DNA of 6,265 nucleotides from Chloroflexota bacterium (GTDB lineage Bacteria; Chloroflexota; Dehalococcoidia; SHYB01; JACPQI01): assembly GCA_016190545.1 (NCBI GenBank), contig JACPQI010000045.1:1-6265 (forward strand). The letters are read 5' to 3'. Position numbers and translations under genes: made by a program. The notes under the pieces are model-generated. The model had not been told where the DNA came from. It worked only from the letters and a program-made list of their open reading frames with translations, and did not search any database. Shown piece after piece: positions 1-5,013 of this stretch (its first letter is position 1; every line of letters begins with the position of its first letter).

Positions 1-111
1 GACTTGGGGCTGGCGCTCGCGGCCTTTGCCCTCCTCGCGTTCTGGAGATGGCCGCCGTGGCTGGTGGTCATTCTCTCGGCCTTGGGCGGGCAGGTCATTG
101 CACTCATATGA
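1..111 (+). CDS. C-terminal end of a membrane protein, possibly ChrA-type chromate transporter (5' truncated)
   Basis: The first 36 codons are open in frame 1 and end at TGA 109-111; the start lies outside the window. The visible peptide is almost wholly hydrophobic: a helix (LGLALAAFALLAF), a short W-R-W-P-P-W turn, and a second helix (LVVILSALGGQVIALI). This layout, two last membrane segments separated by a turn with a Pro-Pro and ending just after the helix, is typical of the C-terminus of chromate transporters (CHR family, ChrA), which export chromate from the cytoplasm. The identification is from memory of the pattern and only 36 residues are visible, so other polytopic membrane proteins remain possible. 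The gene converges on the minus-strand amrS. Confidence 0.55.
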   Translation, partial: DLGLALAAFALLAFWRWPPWLVVILSALGGQVIALI

Positions 112-168
112 ACGCGACACGGGCGCGCACGATGGTGGCGCACAGGGTCTAGGCTCTGTTGACATTGT

Positions 169-201
169 CCGCTCGCCCTGAGCTTGTCGAAGGGCGAGCG
201 G
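169..201. repeat. Perfect 11-bp hairpin, first of a REP-like pair
   Basis: The arms CCGCTCGCCCT (169-179) and AGGGCGAGCGG (191-201) are exact reverse complements around an 11-base loop. The segment TGAGCTTGTCGAA (179-191) is the exact reverse complement of 227-239 in the next hairpin. The sequence resembles the dispersed 'TTCGACAAGCTCA' palindromes seen in intergenic gaps of many GC-rich bacteria (from memory). Lying between convergent genes, it could also act as a two-way transcription terminator, but no T-tract follows it. Confidence 0.75.
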
Positions 202-214
202 GTGATATTGTTAT

Positions 215-250
215 CCCGCTCATGGATTCGACAAGCTCACCATGAGCGGG
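215..250. repeat. Perfect 11-bp hairpin, second of a REP-like pair in opposite orientation
   Basis: The arms CCCGCTCATGG (215-225) and CCATGAGCGGG (240-250) are exact reverse complements around a 14-base loop that carries TTCGACAAGCTCA (227-239), the inverted copy of the core of the first hairpin. The stem sequence differs from that of the first hairpin, yet both are fully paired, so structure is kept while sequence varies. The 13 bases between the two elements are AT-rich. The second stem ends 23 bases before the stop codon of amrS. Confidence 0.75.
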
Positions 251-273
251 GAAATGCAGATTGTCAAAAGAAC

Positions 274-1356
274 CTAATCGTCAGTTGCGGCTTCGCGCTC
301 CGCCCAGACGCCGGGGATGGCCGCGCCGCACGTGGGGCAGCGGCCCCCGGACTTAAGACGGTTGAGCGTAATCTGGTAGCCCACGCGTTCCACGAGGACG
401 GTCTCGCACCGGGGGCACGCCGTGCTTTCGTTCTCCCCCACGCGCCCGGGCAGGTTCCCCGCGTAGACGTATCGCAGTCCCGCCTCTCGCCCGATGCGGG
501 CAGCGTTTATCAGCATCTCCGGAGGCGTATCCTCTCTGCCACGCATCTTGTAGTCCGCGTAAAACGCCGTCACGTGCCAAGGGATGTCGGGCGAGACGGA
601 GGCGATGAACGACGCGGCCTGGCGCATCTCCTCATCGGAGCTGTTGAAGCCGGGCACCACCAGCGTGACGATCTCCATCCAGAACCCCGCCTCGTACACC
701 ATACGAATGCCCCGCAGGACGTTGTCCAGCGGCACGCCGAGCGACCTGTACGAGCGGTCGCTCATGGACTTGAGGTCTATCTTGTAGCAGTCGCACCAGG
801 GCCGAAGGTAGTCCAGGACCTCGCGGGTAGCGTTCCCGTTGGAGATGAAGGCGGTGGTGAGGCCCTCGCGTTTGGCGAGTTGGTAGATGGCGACCGCCCA
901 TTCCGCGGATATAAGCGGCTCGTTGGAGGAACTGGCGACGACCTTCGCGCCGGACCGCCTGGCCGCCGCGACGATCTCCTCCGGCGCGACGGCGGAGGGC
1001 AGAGCGCCCGCGACGGGGTCGCGCAGCGCCTGCGACGTCAGCCAGTTCTGGCAGTAGCCGCAATGGAGGTCGCAGCCCAGCATCCCGAAGGTCAGCGCGG
1101 AGGAGCCGGGGTAAACGTGATAGAAGGGCTTCTTCTCGATGGGGTCGCACTGGAGGGCGGCCACGTAGCCCCACGGGACACGCAGCGCGCCGTCCGCGTT
1201 GTAGCGCACCTGGCAGATGCCTCTTTTCCCTGACGGGATGACGCAGTGGTGGGCGCACGCGTGGCATTGCACCTTCCCGCCGTCCAGTGTGCGATACAGC
1301 TCCCCCTCCCTTGTCAGGGGATCAAGCACGTCCGCCAGCGCCGCATGCGTCCGCAT
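274..1356 (-). CDS. amrS: AmmeMemoRadiSam system radical SAM enzyme (AmrS-like)
   Basis: This is a 360-residue radical SAM protein of the AmrS family, related to pyruvate formate-lyase activating enzymes. The natural substrate is unknown; the family is named for its usual association with AMMECR1-like and Memo-like proteins, neither of which is in this window. Domains in order: an N-terminal Cys/His cluster (C31, C34, H36/H37, C38, C48), the CDLHCGYC motif for the 4Fe-4S cluster (C95, C99, C102) followed by Q-N-W, a SAM-site segment S-S-N-E-P-L, the KIDLKS strand, and a C-terminal zinc ribbon with CPRC (C314, C317) and CPTC (C340, C343). The open frame runs upstream to 1809, but I chose the ATG at 1354-1356: GGAGG lies just upstream, family similarity begins there, and the extra 151 codons overlap a plausible plus-strand gene. 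Expected location is the cytoplasm. The SAM-site S-S-N-E-P differs slightly from the T/S-Y-N-E-P I expect in relatives. Confidence 0.92.
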   Translation of the reverse strand: MRTHAALADVLDPLTREGELYRTLDGGKVQCHACAHHCVIPSGKRGICQVRYNADGALRVPWGYVAALQCDPIEKKPFYHVYPGSSALTFGMLGCDLHCGYCQNWLTSQALRDPVAGALPSAVAPEEIVAAARRSGAKVVASSSNEPLISAEWAVAIYQLAKREGLTTAFISNGNATREVLDYLRPWCDCYKIDLKSMSDRSYRSLGVPLDNVLRGIRMVYEAGFWMEIVTLVVPGFNSSDEEMRQAASFIASVSPDIPWHVTAFYADYKMRGREDTPPEMLINAARIGREAGLRYVYAGNLPGRVGENESTACPRCETVLVERVGYQITLNRLKSGGRCPTCGAAIPGVWAEREAATDD

Positions 1357-1360
1357 AGCC

Positions 1361-1365
1361 CCTCC
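1361..1365 (-). promoter_or_regulatory. Ribosome binding site that sets the amrS start
   Basis: Read on the minus strand, TGGAGGGGCT directly precedes ATG at 1356-1354. GGAGG sits 4 bases from the start, slightly close but strong. It supports the 360-residue protein over the 511-residue extension. Confidence 0.7.
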
Positions 1366-1407
1366 AAATCCGTCGCATCCGCTCCGTCCGCGCGTGGCTG
1401 AAACAAC

Positions 1408-1725
1408 ATGCCAAACAGGCTGCCCGCACTTATAATGATAGATGACGGCGGAGCGCGGCGCCACGCCGCCCGCAGCGAAGGACTCACAGAGGGGTGCGCC
1501 ATCAAGGTCGTAGAGCACAGCACGATGATCGGTCCGCTGACCGAGCTCACGTCGAACGGCATGGACGTGGAGCAGGCGCTCAAGCGAGAGGGCGAGAAGT
1601 TCGTCGCGCAGCTCCTGGCGCGAGGCTGCCTCGTGCTGAGCGACGCCGAGTTCCACGCCTCGGCTGATGAAGACTGGGTGACGGCGGTCGTGCTCTGCGA
1701 CCACGGCAAACACGGCCTGGGTTAG
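1408..1725 (+). CDS. Small hypothetical protein
   Basis: I do not recognise this 105-residue protein. From about residue 33 the codons are strongly biased to G or C in third position, as in the neighbouring genes, which supports real coding. It is divergent from amrS and lies over the spurious upstream extension of that frame. The product is soluble and has no signal peptide or membrane segment. The middle (TELTSNGMDVEQALKREGEK) looks helical and acidic/basic. The C-terminal part alternates short strands (GCLVLSD, VTAVVLCDHG) and ends in H-G-K-H-G-L-G. The start is uncertain. ATG 1408, ATG 1435 and ATG 1525 are all in frame and none has a good ribosome binding site. A TATAAT string at 1431-1436 overlaps ATG 1435; if it is a -10 box, only the 1525 start would remain usable. 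The function is unknown. Confidence 0.6.
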   Translation: MPNRLPALIMIDDGGARRHAARSEGLTEGCAIKVVEHSTMIGPLTELTSNGMDVEQALKREGEKFVAQLLARGCLVLSDAEFHASADEDWVTAVVLCDHGKHGLG

Positions 1726-1737
1726 AACGCGCTCGCC

Positions 1738-1766
1738 TTGACGGGCGCACTCCAAGACCGCATAAT
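1738..1766 (+). promoter_or_regulatory. Sigma-70-type promoter for the MFS transporter
   Basis: TTGACG at 1738-1743 and CATAAT at 1761-1766 each match the consensus at 5 of 6 positions and are separated by exactly 17 bases. Transcription would start near 1773, about 26 bases before the MFS ATG, and just after the small hypothetical gene ends at 1725. Confidence 0.65.
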
Positions 1767-1770
1767 GCGC

Positions 1771-1786
1771 CGGGGGTCCTCCCCCG
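1771..1786 (+). other. GC hairpin at the predicted 5' end of the MFS transcript
   Basis: CGGGGG (1771-1776) pairs perfectly with CCCCCG (1781-1786) around a TCCT loop. There is no T-tract after it, so it is not a classical terminator for the upstream small gene. Given the promoter at 1738-1766, it would form the first bases of the MFS mRNA, where a hairpin might protect the 5' end or affect translation. Confidence 0.5.
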
Positions 1787-1798
1787 ACGCATTTGTTC

Positions 1799-3100
1799 AT
1801 GAACTTCATTCAGCCTATTACCCGGCGGGCCAAGGGCATCTTCTATGGCTGGTGGATACTGACCAGCTTTAATGCTCTGTCCTTCTATGCCAACGGCACG
1901 CTCTACTACGGGTTCACCGCCTTCTTCAGCCCCATCGCCAGCGACATGGGATGGAGCCGCGCCGCGGTCGCCACCGGCGCCTCCCTGTTCCGCATGGAGT
2001 CCGGTGAAGCGTTCGCGCCGCTCGTAGGATACCTATTCAACAAGGTGGGCGCGCGGCGGCTCATGATGATCGGGGCTTCGGTGACGGGCCTCGGGTTCAT
2101 TGCGCTGAGCCAGATGCAGACACTGTGGCACTACTACGCCGCGTTCACCCTCCTGTCGCTCGGCTTCAGCTTCACCTTCAGCATCGTCATGGTCCCGGTG
2201 CTCGCCAACTGGTTCCGCAAGAAACGCGGCCTCGCCTTCGGCATCCTGGCGGCGGGCAACGCCACCGGCGGCCTGATCGTCCCGCTTCTTCCTCTGCTCA
2301 TCGGCCAGTATGGCTGGCGGAGAACTCTCCTGTATATCGGGATCGCGGCGTGGGTGTATTGCCTGCCGCTGACGCTGGTTGTGCGGCAGCGGCCAGAAGA
2401 CATGGGCCTGCGCCCGGAGGGTGATGGGCAGGACACCGCCAAGCAGGCTGCCGCCAACGATAATACGCGGCCAGGGGGTCGGCGGGTTATCACGGAGCGG
2501 ACATCAACCGTCGGCCAGGCGGCGCGGCACCGGTCCTTCTGGTTCATCGCTGCGGCCTTCACGATATGGGCCCTGGTCATCAACTCCATCACCGTCCATG
2601 TGATTCCATTCTTCACGGACCAGGGCTTTCCGCCCACGACCGCCGCCCTGGCCGTCACGGCTCTGACGATGACCAGCATTCTGAGCCGCATTGGCTTCGG
2701 ACGACTGGCGGACATCTTCGATTCACGCTACCTGCTCATCGTCTGCAATCTGTCGGCGGCGGCGGGCCTGGCGGTGATGGCCTTTGTCCAGGGCCCGCTA
2801 CTCATCCCGCTCTTCGTGCTGAGCAGCTTCATCGCCTACGGAGGCGCCATCCCGTTGCGCCCGCAGCTGCTCGCGGACTATTACGGGCCGAAGGCGCTGC
2901 CGATGCTGCACGGGGCGGTCCTCATGGTGACGACCATCGGGAGCACGCTCGGTCCCGTTTACGCCGGCTGGGTGTTTGACACGACGGGGTCGTACACCGT
3001 TGCATGGGTGACCATGATGGCGCTCAGCCTGCTCGGCATCCCGCTCATCCTGCTGGCGCGACCCCCTCCGCCGAACACGGGACTTGCGCCCGCCACGTAA
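1799..3100 (+). CDS. MFS transporter, oxalate/formate-antiporter-like or monocarboxylate-transporter-like
   Basis: This is a 433-residue inner-membrane carrier with about 12 membrane segments in two halves, joined by a hydrophilic loop at roughly residues 195-245. Supporting motifs are F-Y-G-W-W-I at the first helix, the loop 2-3 signature G-Y-L-F-N-K-V-G-A-R-R, W-F-R-K-K-R-G-L-A-F-G at helix 5, Y-G-W-R-R before helix 6, R-P-E-D-M-G-L after it, and the second-half equivalent G-R-L-A-D-I-F-D-S-R. This set is characteristic of the MFS branch containing oxalate:formate antiporters and monocarboxylate transporters, so a small organic acid is the likeliest cargo; specificity cannot be read from the sequence. 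I chose ATG 1799; an in-frame TTG lies two codons upstream (1793). Neither has a clear ribosome binding site. The selenoprotein gene follows after 60 bases on the same strand, suggesting co-transcription or linked function. Confidence 0.9.
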   Translation: MNFIQPITRRAKGIFYGWWILTSFNALSFYANGTLYYGFTAFFSPIASDMGWSRAAVATGASLFRMESGEAFAPLVGYLFNKVGARRLMMIGASVTGLGFIALSQMQTLWHYYAAFTLLSLGFSFTFSIVMVPVLANWFRKKRGLAFGILAAGNATGGLIVPLLPLLIGQYGWRRTLLYIGIAAWVYCLPLTLVVRQRPEDMGLRPEGDGQDTAKQAAANDNTRPGGRRVITERTSTVGQAARHRSFWFIAAAFTIWALVINSITVHVIPFFTDQGFPPTTAALAVTALTMTSILSRIGFGRLADIFDSRYLLIVCNLSAAAGLAVMAFVQGPLLIPLFVLSSFIAYGGAIPLRPQLLADYYGPKALPMLHGAVLMVTTIGSTLGPVYAGWVFDTTGSYTVAWVTMMALSLLGIPLILLARPPPPNTGLAPAT

Positions 3101-3112
3101 TTTGCCTAGAAT
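3084..3112 (+). promoter_or_regulatory. Possible promoter of the selenoprotein gene
   Basis: TTGCGC (3084-3089) and TAGAAT (3107-3112) are separated by 17 bases. The -10 matches 5 of 6 and the -35 only its first three bases. The -35 overlaps the end of the MFS gene. If active, transcription would start near 3119, about 40 bases before the ATG, so the selenoprotein could be expressed apart from the transporter. Confidence 0.4.
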
Positions 3113-3149
3113 CAGCGCAGGGATCTCATGGAAGAAAACCACTCACCGC

Positions 3150-3155
3150 AGGAGG
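3150..3155 (+). promoter_or_regulatory. Ribosome binding site that sets the selenoprotein start
   Basis: AGGAGG ends 5 bases before ATG 3161. An earlier in-frame ATG at 3128 lacks a comparable site, so translation most likely begins at 3161. Confidence 0.75.
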
Positions 3156-3160
3156 ATGGT

Positions 3161-3733
3161 ATGTCCGCACAAGGGACCTGGAAGATCATGGACCCCACGG
3201 CGCCCATCGAGTCAGACACGCTGAAGCGCGAAATCCCCATCGCCCCGCGCCTGCGGGAAGTGGACGGGAAGACGCTGGGATTCCTGAGCAACATGTGGCC
3301 CAGCGTAAAGCCCACCTTTGAGAACTTCATCAAGACAGCCAAGGAGCACCATCACGTAGCCAACTCCGTGTTCAAGGAGCATGCCAACGCCGCCAGCGCA
3401 GCACCCGAGAGCCAGTTGCAGGAGCTGGCCACCAAGGCGGACGCGGTGGTGGTCGGGCTGGCTAACTGAGGGGCATGCACCACCTGGACGGTGCGTGACG
3501 CGATTGAACTTGAGAGAAGGGGTATCCCCACGGTGGCGATGGTCACCGAGCGGTTCGTGAACCTGGCGCAGCACGTCGCCAAGGGGCAGGGCATGCCCTC
3601 GCTCCCGATGGTCGTGCTGCCTGCCAACGTGGACTTCCTTTCGCCGGAGGAGCTGCGTACGGTGGCCGACAAGGCGTTCACCGAGGTGGCGGGCAAGCTG
3701 GCCTCCGCGCCCCAGCGCAAACCCGCGGTCTAA
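3161..3733 (+). CDS. UGSC-family selenoprotein with in-frame TGA (Sec103)
   Basis: Read through the TGA at 3467-3469 this is a 190-residue protein with selenocysteine at 103. The sequence around it is A-D-A-V-V-V-G-L-A-N-U-G-A-C-T-T-W-T-V. This is the U-G-S-C motif of the UGSC (seleno)protein family, with Ala in place of Ser at residue 105, and it forms a U-x-x-C redox pair with C106. A predicted strand precedes the motif and a helix follows (residues 110-120), then R-G-I-P-T-V and a P-M-V-V-L-P strand. This order also resembles the Sec region of GrdB, selenoprotein B of glycine/betaine reductases (from memory). The N-terminal part has P-R-L-R-E-V-D-G-K-T-L-G-F-L-S-N, probably another core strand. 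Frame, codon bias and composition continue unbroken across the TGA, and the GTG at 3491 has no ribosome binding site. I take it to be a cytoplasmic redox or reductive enzyme; its substrate is unknown. The partner gene follows 41 bases downstream. Confidence 0.88.
3467..3497 (+). promoter_or_regulatory. Sec codon TGA and candidate bacterial SECIS stem-loop
   Basis: Directly after TGA 3467-3469, CATGCACC (3474-3481) pairs with GGTGCGTG (3490-3497) over 8 pairs, one of them U-G, around an 8-base loop ACCTGGAC. An alternative fold pairs CACC (3481-3484) with GGTG (3490-3493) and leaves the loop TGGAC, which has a G at its second position, 15 bases after the TGA. Bacterial SECIS elements lie within the coding region just after the UGA and often have a G early in the apical loop. 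The spacing here is at or a little below the short end of what I recall. Confidence 0.6.
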
Positions 3734-3760
3734 CGCGGCGCCCGACGTTTGCACATTCCG

Positions 3761-3767
3761 AAGGAGG
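3761..3767 (+). promoter_or_regulatory. Strong ribosome binding site for a GTG start
   Basis: AAGGAGG, nearly the full anti-Shine-Dalgarno complement, ends 7 bases before GTG 3775. It fixes the non-ATG start of the 352-residue gene. It lies in the 41-base gap after the selenoprotein gene, where no promoter is evident, consistent with one transcript. Confidence 0.8.
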
Positions 3768-3774
3768 AGCATTC

Positions 3775-4833
3775 GTGAGTCCAGCCGCTCGCTTCAAGTC
3801 CCGCACCGTGGACGTGGAGTCCACGCCCGACGCCGCGTTCGCCGAGGCCTATCGCCTGGGCTGGACGGACGGGCTGCCCATCATACCTCCCACCGAGGAC
3901 AGAGTGGCGGCCATGGTGGACGCCAGCGGCCTGCCCGCGGACAAGCTAGTAGCCAAGGTGCCGCCGGCCTACGGGGCGGCCTCCATTGAAAAGATCGCCG
4001 TTAACGCCGTGATGGCGGGCTGCCTGCCGGAGTACATGCCCGTGGTCGTCGCCGCCACGGAGGCGATGAGCGAGAAGCAGTTTAACCTGGACGGCATCCA
4101 GTCCACCACCAATCCGGTGGGCGTGGCGCTGATCATTAACGGCCCCATCCGCAAGCGGCTTGACGTGAACTGCGAGCGCAACTGCATGGGACAGGGCTGG
4201 CGCGCGAACGCCACCATCGGGCGGGCCATCCGGCTTGTCATGCTGAATATCGGCGGAGGCAAACCGGGCACCGGAGACAAGGCCATCCACGGGTTCCCCG
4301 GCAAATACAGCTTCTGCTTCGGCGAGCTGGAAGAGGCCAACCCCTGGGAGCCGCTGCACGTCGAGCGTGGCTTCAAGCGCGAGGACAGCACCGTGACCGT
4401 GGTGGGCGCGCAGGGGACGTCCAACAACAACCTGGCCAACGAGTTCACCATCCAGGCCATGCTCAGCGTCGTCGCCAACTCCATGGGCTACCTGGGGAGC
4501 AACAACGCCATGATGGGGGACGGCGAGCCTCTGGTCGTCCTGACCGCCGCGCACGCCGAGCTGGCGCGCAAGGCAGGGATGTCCAAGCTGGACGTGAAGA
4601 AGTACCTCTGGGATAAGACAGGGACGCCGTTCAGCGACGTCCCGAAAGAGGGCACCGCGGACCGTCTCTGGCCTCGATTGAAGGTCGTGGACGGCGTCGT
4701 GAAGCCGTGCAAGCGTCCGGAGGACGTCATGATCGTCATCGCGGGAGGGCCGGAGATGTACCACGCTGTCTTCGTCCCCACCTTCGGCGACTCGTGGGCG
4801 GTGACCAAGCTCATCCAGGCCCCGAAAAAATAG
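3775..4833 (+). CDS. Conserved protein of unknown function, probable partner of the UGSC selenoprotein
   Basis: This 352-residue protein starts at GTG with a strong ribosome binding site. I recognise the general sequence type from neighbours of UGSC-type proteins but know no assigned function. Conserved-looking blocks, in order: L-G-W-T-D-G-L-P-I-I-P-P-T (28-40), E-K-I-A-V-N-A-V-M-A-G-C-L-P-E-Y (72-87), N-L-D-G-I-Q-S-T-T-N-P (104-114), N-C-x3-C-M-G-Q-G-W-R-A-N-A-T-I-G-R-A (132-151), H-G-x-P-G-K-Y-S-F-C-F (172-182), W-E-P-L-H-V-E-R-G-F (191-200), D-S-T-V-T-V-V-G-A (204-212), and a C-terminal V-I-A-G-G-P segment (321-326) followed by P-T-F-G (335-338). Cysteines are at 83, 133, 137, 181 and 312; 133/137 form a C-x3-C. 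There is no signal peptide or membrane helix, so it is probably cytoplasmic. Its position 41 bases after the selenoprotein suggests a shared complex or pathway. A long hairpin follows the stop. Confidence 0.85.
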   Translation: MSPAARFKSRTVDVESTPDAAFAEAYRLGWTDGLPIIPPTEDRVAAMVDASGLPADKLVAKVPPAYGAASIEKIAVNAVMAGCLPEYMPVVVAATEAMSEKQFNLDGIQSTTNPVGVALIINGPIRKRLDVNCERNCMGQGWRANATIGRAIRLVMLNIGGGKPGTGDKAIHGFPGKYSFCFGELEEANPWEPLHVERGFKREDSTVTVVGAQGTSNNNLANEFTIQAMLSVVANSMGYLGSNNAMMGDGEPLVVLTAAHAELARKAGMSKLDVKKYLWDKTGTPFSDVPKEGTADRLWPRLKVVDGVVKPCKRPEDVMIVIAGGPEMYHAVFVPTFGDSWAVTKLIQAPKK

Positions 4834-4835
4834 CC

Positions 4836-4870
4836 GAGGCAAAGCTAAACTTGCGTTTGGCTTTGGCCTC
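4836..4870 (+). terminator. Long hairpin after the selenoprotein operon, probable terminator
   Basis: GAGGCAAAGCTAAAC (4836-4850) pairs with GTTTGGCTTTGGCCTC (4855-4870): 15 pairs, one T-G and one bulged G, around a TTGC loop. It begins 2 bases after the TAG stop at 4831-4833. No T-tract follows on the plus strand (TGCTAATG comes next), so it is a hairpin-only terminator or an mRNA 3'-end stabiliser. On the minus strand a T6 run (complement of A6 at 4825-4830) follows it, but no minus-strand gene ends here. Confidence 0.6.
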
Positions 4871-4918
4871 TGCTAATGTAAGACGGCAAACACGGGCCGC
4901 GCATCCCACGGAGCAATT

Positions 4919-4967
4919 GAGGAGGACGTAGCTGCGCAAGCTCGAGGGGAGCGCCTCTCCGTCGTCC
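4919..4967 (+). other. Possible structured leader upstream of the PLP-enzyme gene
   Basis: The 180-base gap 4834-5013 holds, after the hairpin, a segment that can fold as a three-way junction: GGACG (4924-4928) with CGTCC (4963-4967), an AGCT/AGCT arm (4930-4942), and a GAGG/CCTC arm (4944-4957). A ribosome-binding-like GAGGAGG (4919-4925) sits inside it but no ATG, GTG or TTG follows at usable distance. The helices are short, and such pairings arise by chance in GC-rich DNA. I match it to no known riboswitch. Confidence 0.2.
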
Positions 4968-5013
4968 AGGCGGGGGCGAAGGCTGGCTCTTCCTCTGCGA
5001 GAATAAACACGAC

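Noticed and set aside
169..250. CRISPR array
   Set aside because: There are only two elements, in inverted orientation and with different stems, and no spacer pattern.
184..1233. Long plus-strand open frame (349 codons) antisense to amrS
   Set aside because: It begins inside the hairpin repeat and its product is a low-complexity R/G/A/V-rich shadow of amrS, as expected in GC-rich DNA.
1431..1436. TATAAT as the promoter of the small hypothetical gene
   Set aside because: It has no -35 box at suitable distance and overlaps a possible start codon, so it is noted only as a complication.
1357..1809. N-terminal extension of the amrS frame to 511 residues
   Set aside because: The extension does not look like AmrS, the true start has GGAGG upstream, and the opposite strand here has better coding bias.
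3128..3160. Earlier ATG start for the selenoprotein
   Set aside because: AGGAGG is correctly spaced for ATG 3161, and the extra 11 residues are encoded across that site.
3467..3469. TGA as a true stop or a pseudogene mutation
   Set aside because: The residues on both sides form the known UGSC-type motif and no other damage is seen, so selenocysteine explains it better. This still depends on sel genes elsewhere.
3491..3733. Independent 80-residue gene starting at GTG 3491
   Set aside because: It has no ribosome binding site, is in the same frame as the upstream part, and is explained by read-through at the Sec codon.
3946..4842. Minus-strand open frame of 298 codons
   Set aside because: Antisense shadow of the 352-residue gene, rich in H/R/G/V/D, with no recognisable domain.
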